This document shows, piece by piece, positions 1-5,448 of a DNA stretch of 12,438 nt. The position numbers and the translations under genes were made by a program. Position 1 is the stretch's first letter. Each line of letters opens with the position of its first letter. The DNA comes from JBFIHZ01 sp041601535 (GTDB lineage: Bacteria > Pseudomonadota > Gammaproteobacteria > Xanthomonadales > SZUA-36): the NCBI GenBank assembly GCA_041601535.1, contig JBFIHZ010000090.1, forward strand, positions 1-12,438, in the 5' to 3' direction. Under the pieces are notes generated by a model. The model did not search any database, was not told the DNA's origin, and saw nothing but the letters and a program-made list of their open reading frames with translations.

Positions 1-52
1 CTCACAGATGCCGCGATATTACGATAATAGAGTTGTTGGTTGATATAGATAT

Positions 53-141
53 GCCCGGGTGGCGAAATTGGTAGACGCAAGGGACTTAAAATCCCTCGGC
101 TGGTAACGGCCGTGCCGGTTCGATTCCGGCCCCGGGCACCA
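53..141 (+). tRNA. tRNA-Leu (UAA anticodon), encoded CCA
   Basis: A complete class II tRNA with a long variable arm. The acceptor stem pairs GCCCGGG (53-59) with CCCGGGC (131-137), followed by discriminator A138 and an encoded CCA (139-141). The anticodon stem GGGA/TCCC encloses a loop reading CTTAAAA, giving anticodon UAA for leucine. The T arm (GCCGG TTCGATT CCGGC) is intact. An integrase gene begins about 180 bp downstream in the same direction, so the 3' half of this tRNA is the probable attachment site of the island. I found no second copy of the tRNA 3' end in the window, so the other island end must lie outside it. Confidence 0.97.
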
Positions 142-176
142 ATATCAAAAATCAATACTTTGCGCTTCTTGCCACT

Positions 177-199
177 TTTTAACATTTCTTATGTTAAAA
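177..199. repeat. 9-bp perfect inverted repeat next to the attachment site
   Basis: TTTTAACAT (177-185) and ATGTTAAAA (191-199) are exact reverse complements separated by TTCTT. The stem is AT-rich and lacks a GC clamp and U tract in the expected order, so it is a poor intrinsic terminator. A protein-binding site, for example for integrase or the AlpA-like protein, is more likely. Confidence 0.6.
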
Positions 200-273
200 C
201 AATCAGTTAACACGTGATCCAATTTTTTCATTCAGTACGTTAACCCTCTTTTTCCCGCTTGTTGTATGATTCC

Positions 274-303
274 TTTACGCCAAATCTACGCCATTGGCGT
301 AAA
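274..303. promoter_or_regulatory. 10-bp perfect inverted repeat just upstream of the integrase ribosome binding site
   Basis: TTTACGCCAA (274-283) and TTGGCGTAAA (294-303) are perfect 10-bp arms around a 10-nt loop. The loop carries a third partial copy, TACGCCA (287-293). The right arm ends 4 nt before the AAGGGG Shine-Dalgarno-like sequence (307-312) of the integrase. It could be an operator for a dimeric repressor or an mRNA hairpin affecting translation. Both readings are inferences from position. Confidence 0.55.
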
Positions 304-319
304 TCGAAGGGGATCGCGT

Positions 320-1306
320 ATGGCTACATTCAGAAAACGGAGCGGAGGTTGGCGTGCCGAGGTGTGCATCAAGGGCACGCGCACATCGTCGACATTCACC
401 ACCAAGCGGGAAGCCCAGGCCTGGGCTGCGCAGGAAGAGACCAGGTTGCGGGAAGACTCCGCCGGCAAGATCCCGAACAAGCCGTTCCGTGATCTGCTTG
501 AACGATATGGCCGCGAGGTCAGTATTCAAAAGCGCGGCGGCGCGCGGGAGCAGAAGATGATCAACGTCATTCTCCGCGATTCGGTCGCCGAGGTTTCGCT
601 GCGCATGCTCGCGCCGACCGATATCGCCGCCTGGCGAGATCGGCGACTGAAGCAGGTCTCGGGTTCGACAGTGGAGCGGGAGATGACAATCCTCTCCCAT
701 GCCTGTTCGGTGGCGCGGCGCGAGTGGGGCTGGTTGCGCGTCAACCCGGTCAGCGATGTGAGGCGACCGCCACCCACGGCGGCGCGCACCCGGCGACCGA
801 CAACGGAAGAAACAGAAAAGCTACTGCATGCGCTCGGATATTCCCGGGACACACCGCCCGAAACAATCTCTTCACGCGTGGGTGCTGCTTATCTGTTCGC
901 CATCGAGACGGCGATGCGTGCAGGTGAGATCTGTAGCCTGGAATGGCAGCATGTCAATGAGCGGCATGTGCATTTGCCCCTGACAAAGAATGGCTATGCG
1001 CGGGACGTGCCGTTGTCGGCCGAGGCGCGTCGTATCATCGAGCAGCTGCGATCCTTGAATGGGGAGGAGGGTACTGTGTTCGATGTGTCGACGGCCAGCC
1101 TGGATGCCCTGTTTCGCAAGGCTAAAGCACGCGCGCTCATTGAAGACCTGCATTTTCATGACACGCGCCGCGAGGCGCTTACCAGGCTGTCGAAGGTGTT
1201 CGATGTGATGGAGCTTGCCCGCATCAGCGGGCACCGCGATCTGCGGGTATTGCAGAACGTGTATTACGCGCCCTCGGTGAAAGACCTGGCCGCTAAACTT
1301 GACTAG
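320..1306 (+). CDS. Tyrosine site-specific integrase of the tRNA-Leu island
   Basis: A tyrosine recombinase of 328 residues, normal length for island integrases, presumed to integrate and excise the island at the adjacent tRNA-Leu. The C-terminal catalytic domain shows Arg I in TAMRAGEIC (R200), a beta-hairpin lysine in LTKNGY (K223), box II HDTRR (H280, R283), GHRD (H305) and the nucleophile in NVYY (probably Y315). An N-terminal arm-binding region (WRAEVCIKGTR, about 11-21) and a core-binding region (about 55-150) precede it. I chose ATG at 320 because AAGGGG lies 7 nt upstream and translation then begins MATFRKRSGGW, a common integrase start. An in-frame ATG at 266 would add 18 unconserved-looking residues and read through the inverted repeat. 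The 3' end overlaps the convergent AlpA-like gene by 4 bp. Confidence 0.95.
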   Translation: MATFRKRSGGWRAEVCIKGTRTSSTFTTKREAQAWAAQEETRLREDSAGKIPNKPFRDLLERYGREVSIQKRGGAREQKMINVILRDSVAEVSLRMLAPTDIAAWRDRRLKQVSGSTVEREMTILSHACSVARREWGWLRVNPVSDVRRPPPTAARTRRPTTEETEKLLHALGYSRDTPPETISSRVGAAYLFAIETAMRAGEICSLEWQHVNERHVHLPLTKNGYARDVPLSAEARRIIEQLRSLNGEEGTVFDVSTASLDALFRKAKARALIEDLHFHDTRREALTRLSKVFDVMELARISGHRDLRVLQNVYYAPSVKDLAAKLD

Positions 1307-1569
1307 GCGATGCGGTTTTCCTGGTGCTTCTCGGCCCAGGCGATCACCTCTTTGGCCTTCCACAACGGTTGCCCTCGGCCCTTGCTGCCAGCGACCGGCA
1401 ACCGGATGGCCTGCGGGAAACCGGGCAGGGCAGTGATGCGTTCCCGCACGACCGCCTCGGAACGTTTCAGGTAGGCGGCGATCTCCCTTACGGACCACAA
1501 GTCCACCGTAATCGGTATGCGCGGGGACAGGTTGTTGATGGCGTCCAGAAGCATTTCGATCTGATTCAT
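1303..1569 (-). CDS. AlpA-like helix-turn-helix DNA-binding protein (possible excisionase or regulator)
   Basis: A predicted 88-residue protein with one MerR/AlpA-type winged helix. The core runs from LWSVREIAAYL through RERITALPGFPQAIRLP to PLWKAKEVIAWAEKH, the pattern of AlpA and phage excisionase (Xis/Cox-like) proteins. AlpA family members act as recombination directionality factors or activate island integrases. Here the gene is tail-to-tail with the integrase (4-bp overlap), so the two transcripts would be antisense to each other at their ends. I chose ATG at 1569. No convincing Shine-Dalgarno precedes it, and in-frame ATG (1596) or GTG (1620) starts are possible, giving up to 105 residues. 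The family assignment is good; an excision role is inferred from context. Confidence 0.78.
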   Translation of the reverse strand: MNQIEMLLDAINNLSPRIPITVDLWSVREIAAYLKRSEAVVRERITALPGFPQAIRLPVAGSKGRGQPLWKAKEVIAWAEKHQENRIA

Positions 1570-1738
1570 GTTCGTGCCGCGTCGTCGTTGTTGCATCACA
1601 TGCAGTGACACTAACACCACGTTATTTGCTAAATCAAAAATAAATACTTACCGCACTGCTAAACGTTATGTTCTGGCAAACACATGCTGTGTTGTGCAAT
1701 CTGATGTTTTCAAATCATGCACAAGGAGAAGACAGTTT
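1570..1738. promoter_or_regulatory. Divergent intergenic control region with inverted repeat over the ribosome binding site
   Basis: This region separates the minus-strand AlpA-like gene from the plus-strand gene at 1739, so it must hold divergent promoters, though I cannot assign clear -35/-10 pairs. Two inverted repeats are visible: AACACA (1679-1684) with TGTGTT (1688-1693), and TTGTGCA (1692-1698) with TGCACAA (1718-1724). The second ends inside the Shine-Dalgarno AAGGAG (1723-1728) of the next gene, so it could act as an operator or an mRNA hairpin that limits ribosome access. Confidence 0.45.
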
Positions 1739-1990
1739 ATGCAAGCATCAGAAAACAAGCGCGTGGTAACGCTGGAGCATCAACTGACCGAACGCTTTGG
1801 ATTGTTGTTGTCACAAACACAACTGGCAGAGCTGCTAAAACGTTCCACCGGAGGTTTGCGTTACAGTCTCAGCTACCCCCGCGACCAACAAACCAGATCA
1901 CTCAAGGCCTGCGGTCGCAAGGTCGGTCGACGTGTGTATTACCCGGCCTCTGAAGTAGCCAGGATCATTATCGGTAACGATGAGGCATGA
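1739..1990 (+). CDS. Small probable DNA-binding protein of genomic islands
   Basis: A predicted 83-residue protein. ATG 1739 is chosen because AAGGAG (1723-1728) lies 10 nt upstream; the open frame extends further 5' but that part is not protein-like. The body reads QLTERFGLLLSQTQLAELL, then a basic region, then GRKVGRRVYYPASEVARII. This resembles helix-turn-helix proteins where a LLSxxQLAELL helix pair is followed by a VGRRVYY wing and a short recognition tail. Similar small proteins occur in proteobacterial islands next to winged-helix replication-like genes. The stop overlaps the start of the next gene (ATGA at 1987-1990), so the two are translationally coupled. The specific role is unknown; transcription control or a replication accessory role is inferred. 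Confidence 0.72.
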   Translation: MQASENKRVVTLEHQLTERFGLLLSQTQLAELLKRSTGGLRYSLSYPRDQQTRSLKACGRKVGRRVYYPASEVARIIIGNDEA

Positions 1991-2700
1991 GCAATACCAT
2001 TATCCGTGCGCCACGGCGCTACCGGTTTGTGACGATCAATCAAGACGCCGTGGAAGATTCACGCCTGTCCTGGGCGGCACGGGGCCTGCTTGGCTACCTG
2101 CTTTCCCGGCCGGATGACTGGAAGGTGCTTATCAAAGATCTGCAACGCCGCGGCGATTTAGGGCGCGACGGCATCTACACGCTGCTCAGGGAACTGCGCG
2201 AGACCGGTTATGTTCGATACGAACGTGCACGCGATGCGCAAGGTCGCATGCGTGGGGGGATTTACTATGTTCGCGAGATACCGGATTCATCACATCCGGA
2301 TTCACCGGATATGGCCGAATCAGACAAGGCCGCGCCGTGTCCGGTGAAGCCGGAAGCATTACCTACTACTGATGTAAACCTAAAAAGAACTACTACTACA
2401 ATACCCACTGATACCTACGGCGGTAGTAGTCGTGAATGCAATCAGGCCGGCGTGCAGTTTTCCCGCTGGGTGCCTGACGAATTGCGGGCGCCCGCGACGC
2501 GCCAGGTCGCTGAACTCAGCAGGCCGCTCGCGCAGATGGTGATCGACGAATGGGCGGGCGCCATCGCGGCGGGAGCGATCCGCAATTCGCCATTGGGCTA
2601 TCTGCGCGCCCTGGTTAACCGCATGCAGCAGGGTGAGTTCACGCCCAAATACGCCGATCAGATTGCGCAGGCACGCAAGGCCGGAGCGGTTACACTGTAA
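1987..2700 (+). CDS. Winged-helix, replication-initiator-like protein
   Basis: A predicted 237-residue protein. The N-terminal part (about 10-95) has the arrangement typical of HTH_36/RepA-like winged helices: RYRFVTINQDAVEDSRLSW, ARGLLGYLLSRPDDWKV, a DGIYTLLRELRETGYV recognition helix and a GIYYV wing. A low-complexity linker follows (about 97-155), rich in Pro, Ser, Asp and Thr, with a run of Thr encoded by ACT/ACA triplets. The C-terminal part (about 157-237) has SPLGYLRALVNRMQQGEFTP, a module I associate with replication-related proteins of phages and integrative elements. It starts within the stop of the preceding gene. It may support replication of the excised island or regulate it; neither is shown here. 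The fold is fairly certain, the function is not. Confidence 0.75.
   Translation: MSNTIIRAPRRYRFVTINQDAVEDSRLSWAARGLLGYLLSRPDDWKVLIKDLQRRGDLGRDGIYTLLRELRETGYVRYERARDAQGRMRGGIYYVREIPDSSHPDSPDMAESDKAAPCPVKPEALPTTDVNLKRTTTTIPTDTYGGSSRECNQAGVQFSRWVPDELRAPATRQVAELSRPLAQMVIDEWAGAIAAGAIRNSPLGYLRALVNRMQQGEFTPKYADQIAQARKAGAVTL
2362..2430 (+). repeat. ACT triplet tract and inverted partner inside the linker of the winged-helix gene
   Basis: CCTACTACT (2362-2370) and ACTACTACTACA (2389-2400) are followed by GGTAGTAGT (2422-2430). ACTACTAC (2389-2396) and GTAGTAGT (2423-2430) are exact reverse complements. The units are three bases long, so changes in copy number would alter the linker of the protein without shifting the frame. 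Confidence 0.5.
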
Positions 2701-2761
2701 CCGCTTCGCCTCAGTCGTGTACCGAAGGCCGGCCGAATGCCTGGATGCAAGCAGTGTGCGA

Positions 2762-2806
2762 GCGTCCGTGTCACTACATAGCGAAGCGCGGTAGTGACGC
2801 GGACGC
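2762..2806. repeat. Long intergenic hairpin (16-bp arms)
   Basis: The arms at 2762-2777 and 2791-2806 are reverse complements at 15 of 16 positions. The one mismatch (T2769 opposite G2799) is still a G-U pair in plus-strand RNA. The loop is 13 nt. No T run follows on either side, so it does not fit an intrinsic terminator. Candidates are a REP-like palindrome, a transfer or replication structure, or an RNA stability element at the end of the upstream transcript. None can be chosen from sequence alone. Confidence 0.65.
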
Positions 2807-2909
2807 AAACGGAACTTAAGTGCGCAGCATGTCAGAACATTTTGATCGCACGCCCGAATGCCGCGAGGATTATAGCGTCGACGGCTAAACAAATTTAGCA
2901 ATGCGGTAA

Positions 2910-2938
2910 ATGACATCGGCTGGCCGTCACCCTATACT
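2910..2938 (+). promoter_or_regulatory. Strong sigma70-type promoter upstream of the structured region
   Basis: ATGACA (2910-2915) and TATACT (2933-2938) each match the sigma70 consensus at five of six positions and are spaced by exactly 17 bp. Transcription would start near 2945. A perfect small hairpin, GCTAAA (2884-2889) with TTTAGC (2894-2899), lies just upstream. The next protein gene begins 500 bp downstream, so this promoter predicts a long leader RNA or a separate noncoding RNA. Confidence 0.6.
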
Positions 2939-2944
2939 GACCGC

Positions 2945-3405
2945 ACGCAATGGTTTTATCCGCGGCCACTGCGGCAAAGTGGCAAACAAGGCACCACCCG
3001 GATCGTGTAATGGTGCATCGGCGCAAGCCGCGATCCATCTTCCACACCGGACAGTTCCGCACAGGTCTGTCCATCTTCGACAGCAGGACAGCCACAGTAC
3101 TGTTATAGCGCTGTTCATTCCAGCAGGTTCCGCCTGTTTCAACTCACGAGCACATGTTCGGTGATGGCCTTTGGCCATTGTCTTGCTGTGCTCATTTTCC
3201 ATTAACCGCGGGATTGCCCCGCCCACTTATATATAGGAGGTGAAACCACACTCAAAGATCGCCCGTGCGCGGGCATGTTGGTCTGCACGGGGCCATTCCT
3301 CAACCGAGGAAAACCCGTGTTGCCTTTGACCAGGCATTGTCAGGTCGTTCGGGGGTTGTGCCCCATGACCGTTCCGCACTAGCGGACTTGTCAGCCACGG
3401 CTGCC
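2945..3405 (+). ncRNA. Candidate structured noncoding RNA or long leader of the second recombinase
   Basis: No convincing coding frame exists here, but closely packed perfect stem-loops do: GCCACT/AGTGGC (2965-2983); a possible pseudoknot (2991-3036); GGACAG/CTGTCC (3049-3072); CAGG/CCTG (3124-3136); a long arm GAGCACA/TGTGCTC (3148-3193) enclosing ATGGCC TTT GGCCAT (3164-3178); GCGGG/CCCGC (3208-3222); GCCCG/CGGGC (3261-3274); CACGGG/CCCGTG (3286-3319) enclosing TTCCTC/GAGGAA; TGCCT/AGGCA (3321-3336); GGTC/GACC enclosing GGGG/CCCC (3343-3370); TCCGC/GCGGA (3373-3386); and CAGC/GCTG (3392-3403). Many loops are 4-6 nt. A good promoter ends just before it and the recombinase start codon follows about 40 nt after. 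I do not recognise it as a named RNA family. Strand and exact ends are inferred from the promoter and the gene. GC-rich DNA forms some hairpins by chance, so confidence is moderate. Confidence 0.45.
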
Positions 3406-3443
3406 AGGTAGGTCAGAAACACTCACCAGAAAGCGAGAACACA

Positions 3444-4310
3444 ATGAGAGACCTGAACTACCAACTGAAAAAACTCTGCCGCCAGTGCCGGGAAGGCAGC
3501 TATGCCACCCAGGTCAAGCGCGAGCGGATGTTGACCCTGATCGCCAACCAGCTCCACGACCTCGGCTATCGTCAAATGACCGATCGATCCCTGAAACCAA
3601 AACACATCGAGGCCCTGGTCAAACACTGGAGAGAGCAGGAGTTGTCAACCGGGACTATCAAAAACCGCATGGCCACGATCCGCTGGTGGGCGCACAAGGT
3701 CGACAAGCAGAACGTGGTGGCCCGTTCCAACGAACACTACGGCATCCCGGACCGGCGCTTTATCACCAACGAGTCCAAGGCCAAGTCCATCACCCAATCG
3801 CAACTGGACAAGGTTCGCGATGAATACGTCCGCATGAGCCTGGAACTACAACAGGCCTTCGGCCTGCGCCGTGAAGAAGCGATGAAATTCCAGCCGAGCT
3901 TTGCCGACCGGGGCGACCACCTGGTGCTAAAGGCGAGCTGGACCAAGGGCGGCCGGGAGCGAATCATTCCGGTCCGCACCGAGGAACAGCGGGACGTGCT
4001 CAACCGTGCCCGGAACCTTGCCGGTTTTGGCTCCCTGATCCCGAGCAACCGCAACTACGTGCATCAAATGCGCGTCTACGAGGGCAACACCCTGCGCGCC
4101 GGACTCTCCCACATGCACGGCCTGCGCCATGCCTATGCCCAGAACCGCTACGAGGAACTGACCGGCTGGCAATGCCCGGCCGCCGGTGGACCGGAAACCA
4201 AGGCCCTCACCCTGGAGCAGCGCGAGCGGGATTACGAGGCCCGGCTCACCATCAGCCGGGAACTCGGCCATGAACGCGAAGCCATCACAGCGGCTTATTG
4301 TGGGCGGTAA
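3444..4310 (+). CDS. Second tyrosine recombinase (integrase domain-containing protein), 3' end rebuilt by the RIT insertion
   Basis: A 288-residue tyrosine recombinase unlike the first integrase and resembling the Phage_integr_N/Integrase_1 type found alone in proteobacterial islands. The N-terminal SAM-like part spans about 1-110. Catalytic residues are complete: R142 (FGLRREEAM), K168 (SWTKGGRE), H225 and R228 (HGLRHA), H276 (GHERE) and Y285 (AAYCGR). The start is the first ATG of the frame, with a weak AGAAAGCGAG upstream and a long structured leader. The last five codons, TAT TGT GGG CGG TAA (4296-4310), belong wholly or partly to the end of the inserted element. The apparent native ending, GCT TAT TTA GGA CGG TGA, is at 7856-7873. 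The protein thus ends YCGR where members I know usually end YLGR or similar, and it should still be full length and possibly active. Confidence 0.9.
   Translation: MRDLNYQLKKLCRQCREGSYATQVKRERMLTLIANQLHDLGYRQMTDRSLKPKHIEALVKHWREQELSTGTIKNRMATIRWWAHKVDKQNVVARSNEHYGIPDRRFITNESKAKSITQSQLDKVRDEYVRMSLELQQAFGLRREEAMKFQPSFADRGDHLVLKASWTKGGRERIIPVRTEEQRDVLNRARNLAGFGSLIPSNRNYVHQMRVYEGNTLRAGLSHMHGLRHAYAQNRYEELTGWQCPAAGGPETKALTLEQRERDYEARLTISRELGHEREAITAAYCGR
4292..4299 (+). repeat. Left copy of the 8-bp core repeat GGCTTATT
   Basis: This exact 8-mer recurs at 7855-7862. Flanking bases differ (C and G here; A and T there). It spans the Ala and catalytic Tyr codons of the host recombinase. Direct repeats at both ends fit tyrosine-recombinase integration with crossover inside a shared core. 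Confidence 0.75.
4296..4310 (+). repeat. 15-bp inverted repeat of the RIT element, left copy, doubling as recombinase C-terminal codons
   Basis: TATTGTGGGCGGTAA here is the exact reverse complement of 7816-7830. Both copies are followed, reading inward, by a variable 4-nt gap and then TTATGT (4315-4320 on the left; 7806-7811 on the complement). The arrangement suits paired recombinase-binding arms. In frame, it encodes Tyr-Cys-Gly-Arg-stop for the upstream gene. Confidence 0.85.
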
Positions 4311-4437
4311 GTTTTTATGTGCAGCAACGCCACTAAGCCGTTGATAGCAATAGGGCTGACGTGCTGCATACTGAACATAAGACAGGGGCCTCGCGAGAAG
4401 ACCCCGGTTCGTTCGTACCATCTATGACCTCCTGTAT
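4311..4437. other. Left noncoding end of the RIT element
   Basis: 127 bp between the recombinase stop and the end of the third RIT gene. It contains TTATGT (4315-4320) with inverted ACATAA (4375-4380). It also contains TAAGCCG (4334-4340), which is complementary to CGGCTTA (4291-4297) across the junction. I see no clear intrinsic terminator for the minus-strand operon. Confidence 0.5.
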
Positions 4438-5448
4438 TCATAGTGAGTGGAGCCAGTCGAGTAGTGTTTTGTTCTGCTGCCAGGAGGGCATCGTCGTGAC
4501 AGGGCCGTCGCCACTAACCGCCTCCAGTGCCTTCCGCTTCATCTCGAGATTGGATCGCGCATAGATCTGAGTGGTCTGGATATCCACGTGACCCAGAAAG
4601 TCACGGATGATTTCCAGGGAGACGCCACTTTGCAATAAATGCATACCCTTCGTGTGTCGCAGGCTGTGTGGGCTCACCCGCTGAGTGAAACCGGGGTGTT
4701 CACCGCGCACTGCCTGGACATACTTGTGCAAGATATAGCGAACACCGGCGCGCGATAATCGATTGCCTTGCCTGTTTTGAAACAGAGGGCGATCCACATG
4801 TTCGGGGCCTTCCAGACCCTTCTCGTGCAGATGGTCGCCCAGGAGTTGTACCGTCGCTTCCATAAGCGGCACAGCCCGCAGCTTGCGGCCCTTCCCCCTG
4901 AGGCGTATCTGTGCCGGCGCGTCCAACCGTACATCACCGGCATTCAGGTCGATCAGCTCCTGAACCCGTGCGCCGGTGTCATACAATACGCTCAATAGCA
5001 CTGCATCACGTCGGCCTGCGGCTGACTGCACATCCGGTTGTGCGAGGATCTCAGTCAGTCTCTGCTTGGACAGGTAGCCGACTGCCGGGCGGGCACAACG
5101 GCGCAGGGGAATGGCCAGTATCTGCTGGCACTGCAACAGCCGCTCGGGGACTTCCGATTGCACATAGCGGAAGAACGCATGCAGTACGGCAAGGCGGTGA
5201 TTTTGCGTTGGGACCGAATAGTGTCGCTCCTTCTCGAGGTAATCCAGAAAGGCCTCTACCAGGGCAACGTCGATGCGCTCAAGGCAGAGGCGTTCCAATG
5301 CCATGCCGCGTTCGTCGCGACAGTACCTGAGTAAAATCGTGAACACATCCCGATATGCCTTGACAGTGTTGAGACTGAGATTGCGTTGGCCCGCCAGGTG
5401 GTCCGCTAAAAAGTGACTGAGGTGTACGGAGAAATCGGTGGGCTTCAT
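4438..5448 (-). CDS. ritC: RIT tyrosine recombinase, third gene
   Basis: A 336-residue XerC/D-like tyrosine recombinase with a complete catalytic set: R161 (YDTGARVQEL), K186 (GKGRKLRAVP), H261 and R264 (SPHSLRHTKG), H287 (GHVDIQTT) and Y296 (QIYARSN). The N-terminal 110 residues form the SAM-like core-binding domain (HFLADHLAGQRNLSLNTVKAY). It starts inside the stop of the preceding gene (ATGA on the complement, 5445-5448), showing tight translational coupling. The three RIT recombinases are thought to act together on the element ends. The symbol follows position in the trio and is not based on a database match. Confidence 0.9.
   Translation of the reverse strand: MKPTDFSVHLSHFLADHLAGQRNLSLNTVKAYRDVFTILLRYCRDERGMALERLCLERIDVALVEAFLDYLEKERHYSVPTQNHRLAVLHAFFRYVQSEVPERLLQCQQILAIPLRRCARPAVGYLSKQRLTEILAQPDVQSAAGRRDAVLLSVLYDTGARVQELIDLNAGDVRLDAPAQIRLRGKGRKLRAVPLMEATVQLLGDHLHEKGLEGPEHVDRPLFQNRQGNRLSRAGVRYILHKYVQAVRGEHPGFTQRVSPHSLRHTKGMHLLQSGVSLEIIRDFLGHVDIQTTQIYARSNLEMKRKALEAVSGDGPVTTMPSWQQNKTLLDWLHSL

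Larger units (their letters stand above)
142..319. other. Island left-end intergenic region between tRNA-Leu and integrase
   Basis: This AT-rich 178-bp stretch has no gene. It contains two perfect inverted repeats, listed separately (177-199 and 274-303), and two GTTAAC palindromes near 206 and 239. Such a segment between an attachment-site tRNA and its integrase usually carries integrase arm sites and the integrase promoter. That role is inferred from position only. Confidence 0.5.

Noticed and set aside
1303..1740. A match to the described int-alpA class of structured RNAs between integrase and alpA genes.
   Set aside because: The genes overlap here, leaving no space between them, and I cannot verify the motif in the flanking region from memory.
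2762..2806. The hairpin as an intrinsic terminator for the upstream operon.
   Set aside because: No U-rich tail follows on the plus strand, nor on the minus strand.
2380..3226. Long minus-strand open frames (2380-2916, 2895-3095, 2927-3226) around the intergenic gap.
   Set aside because: They show no recognisable domain, are rich in Arg and Cys as expected from reversed GC-rich DNA, and overlap either a better gene or the hairpin region.
3228..3240. TATATATA followed by AGGAGG as a second promoter and ribosome binding site.
   Set aside because: No -35 at a proper distance and no start codon at a proper spacing. It could be part of the RNA structure, but I cannot support a separate promoter.
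3275..3382. A 35-codon plus-strand frame starting ATG TTG GTC within the hairpin region, with AGGAGG about 35 nt upstream.
   Set aside because: The Shine-Dalgarno-like AGGAGG (3235-3240) is too far away and the frame runs straight through the stem-loops, so it is probably chance.
4384..4404. GGGG and CCCC around TCGCGA as a terminator for the RIT operon.
   Set aside because: On the minus strand the stem is short and irregular and no T run follows.
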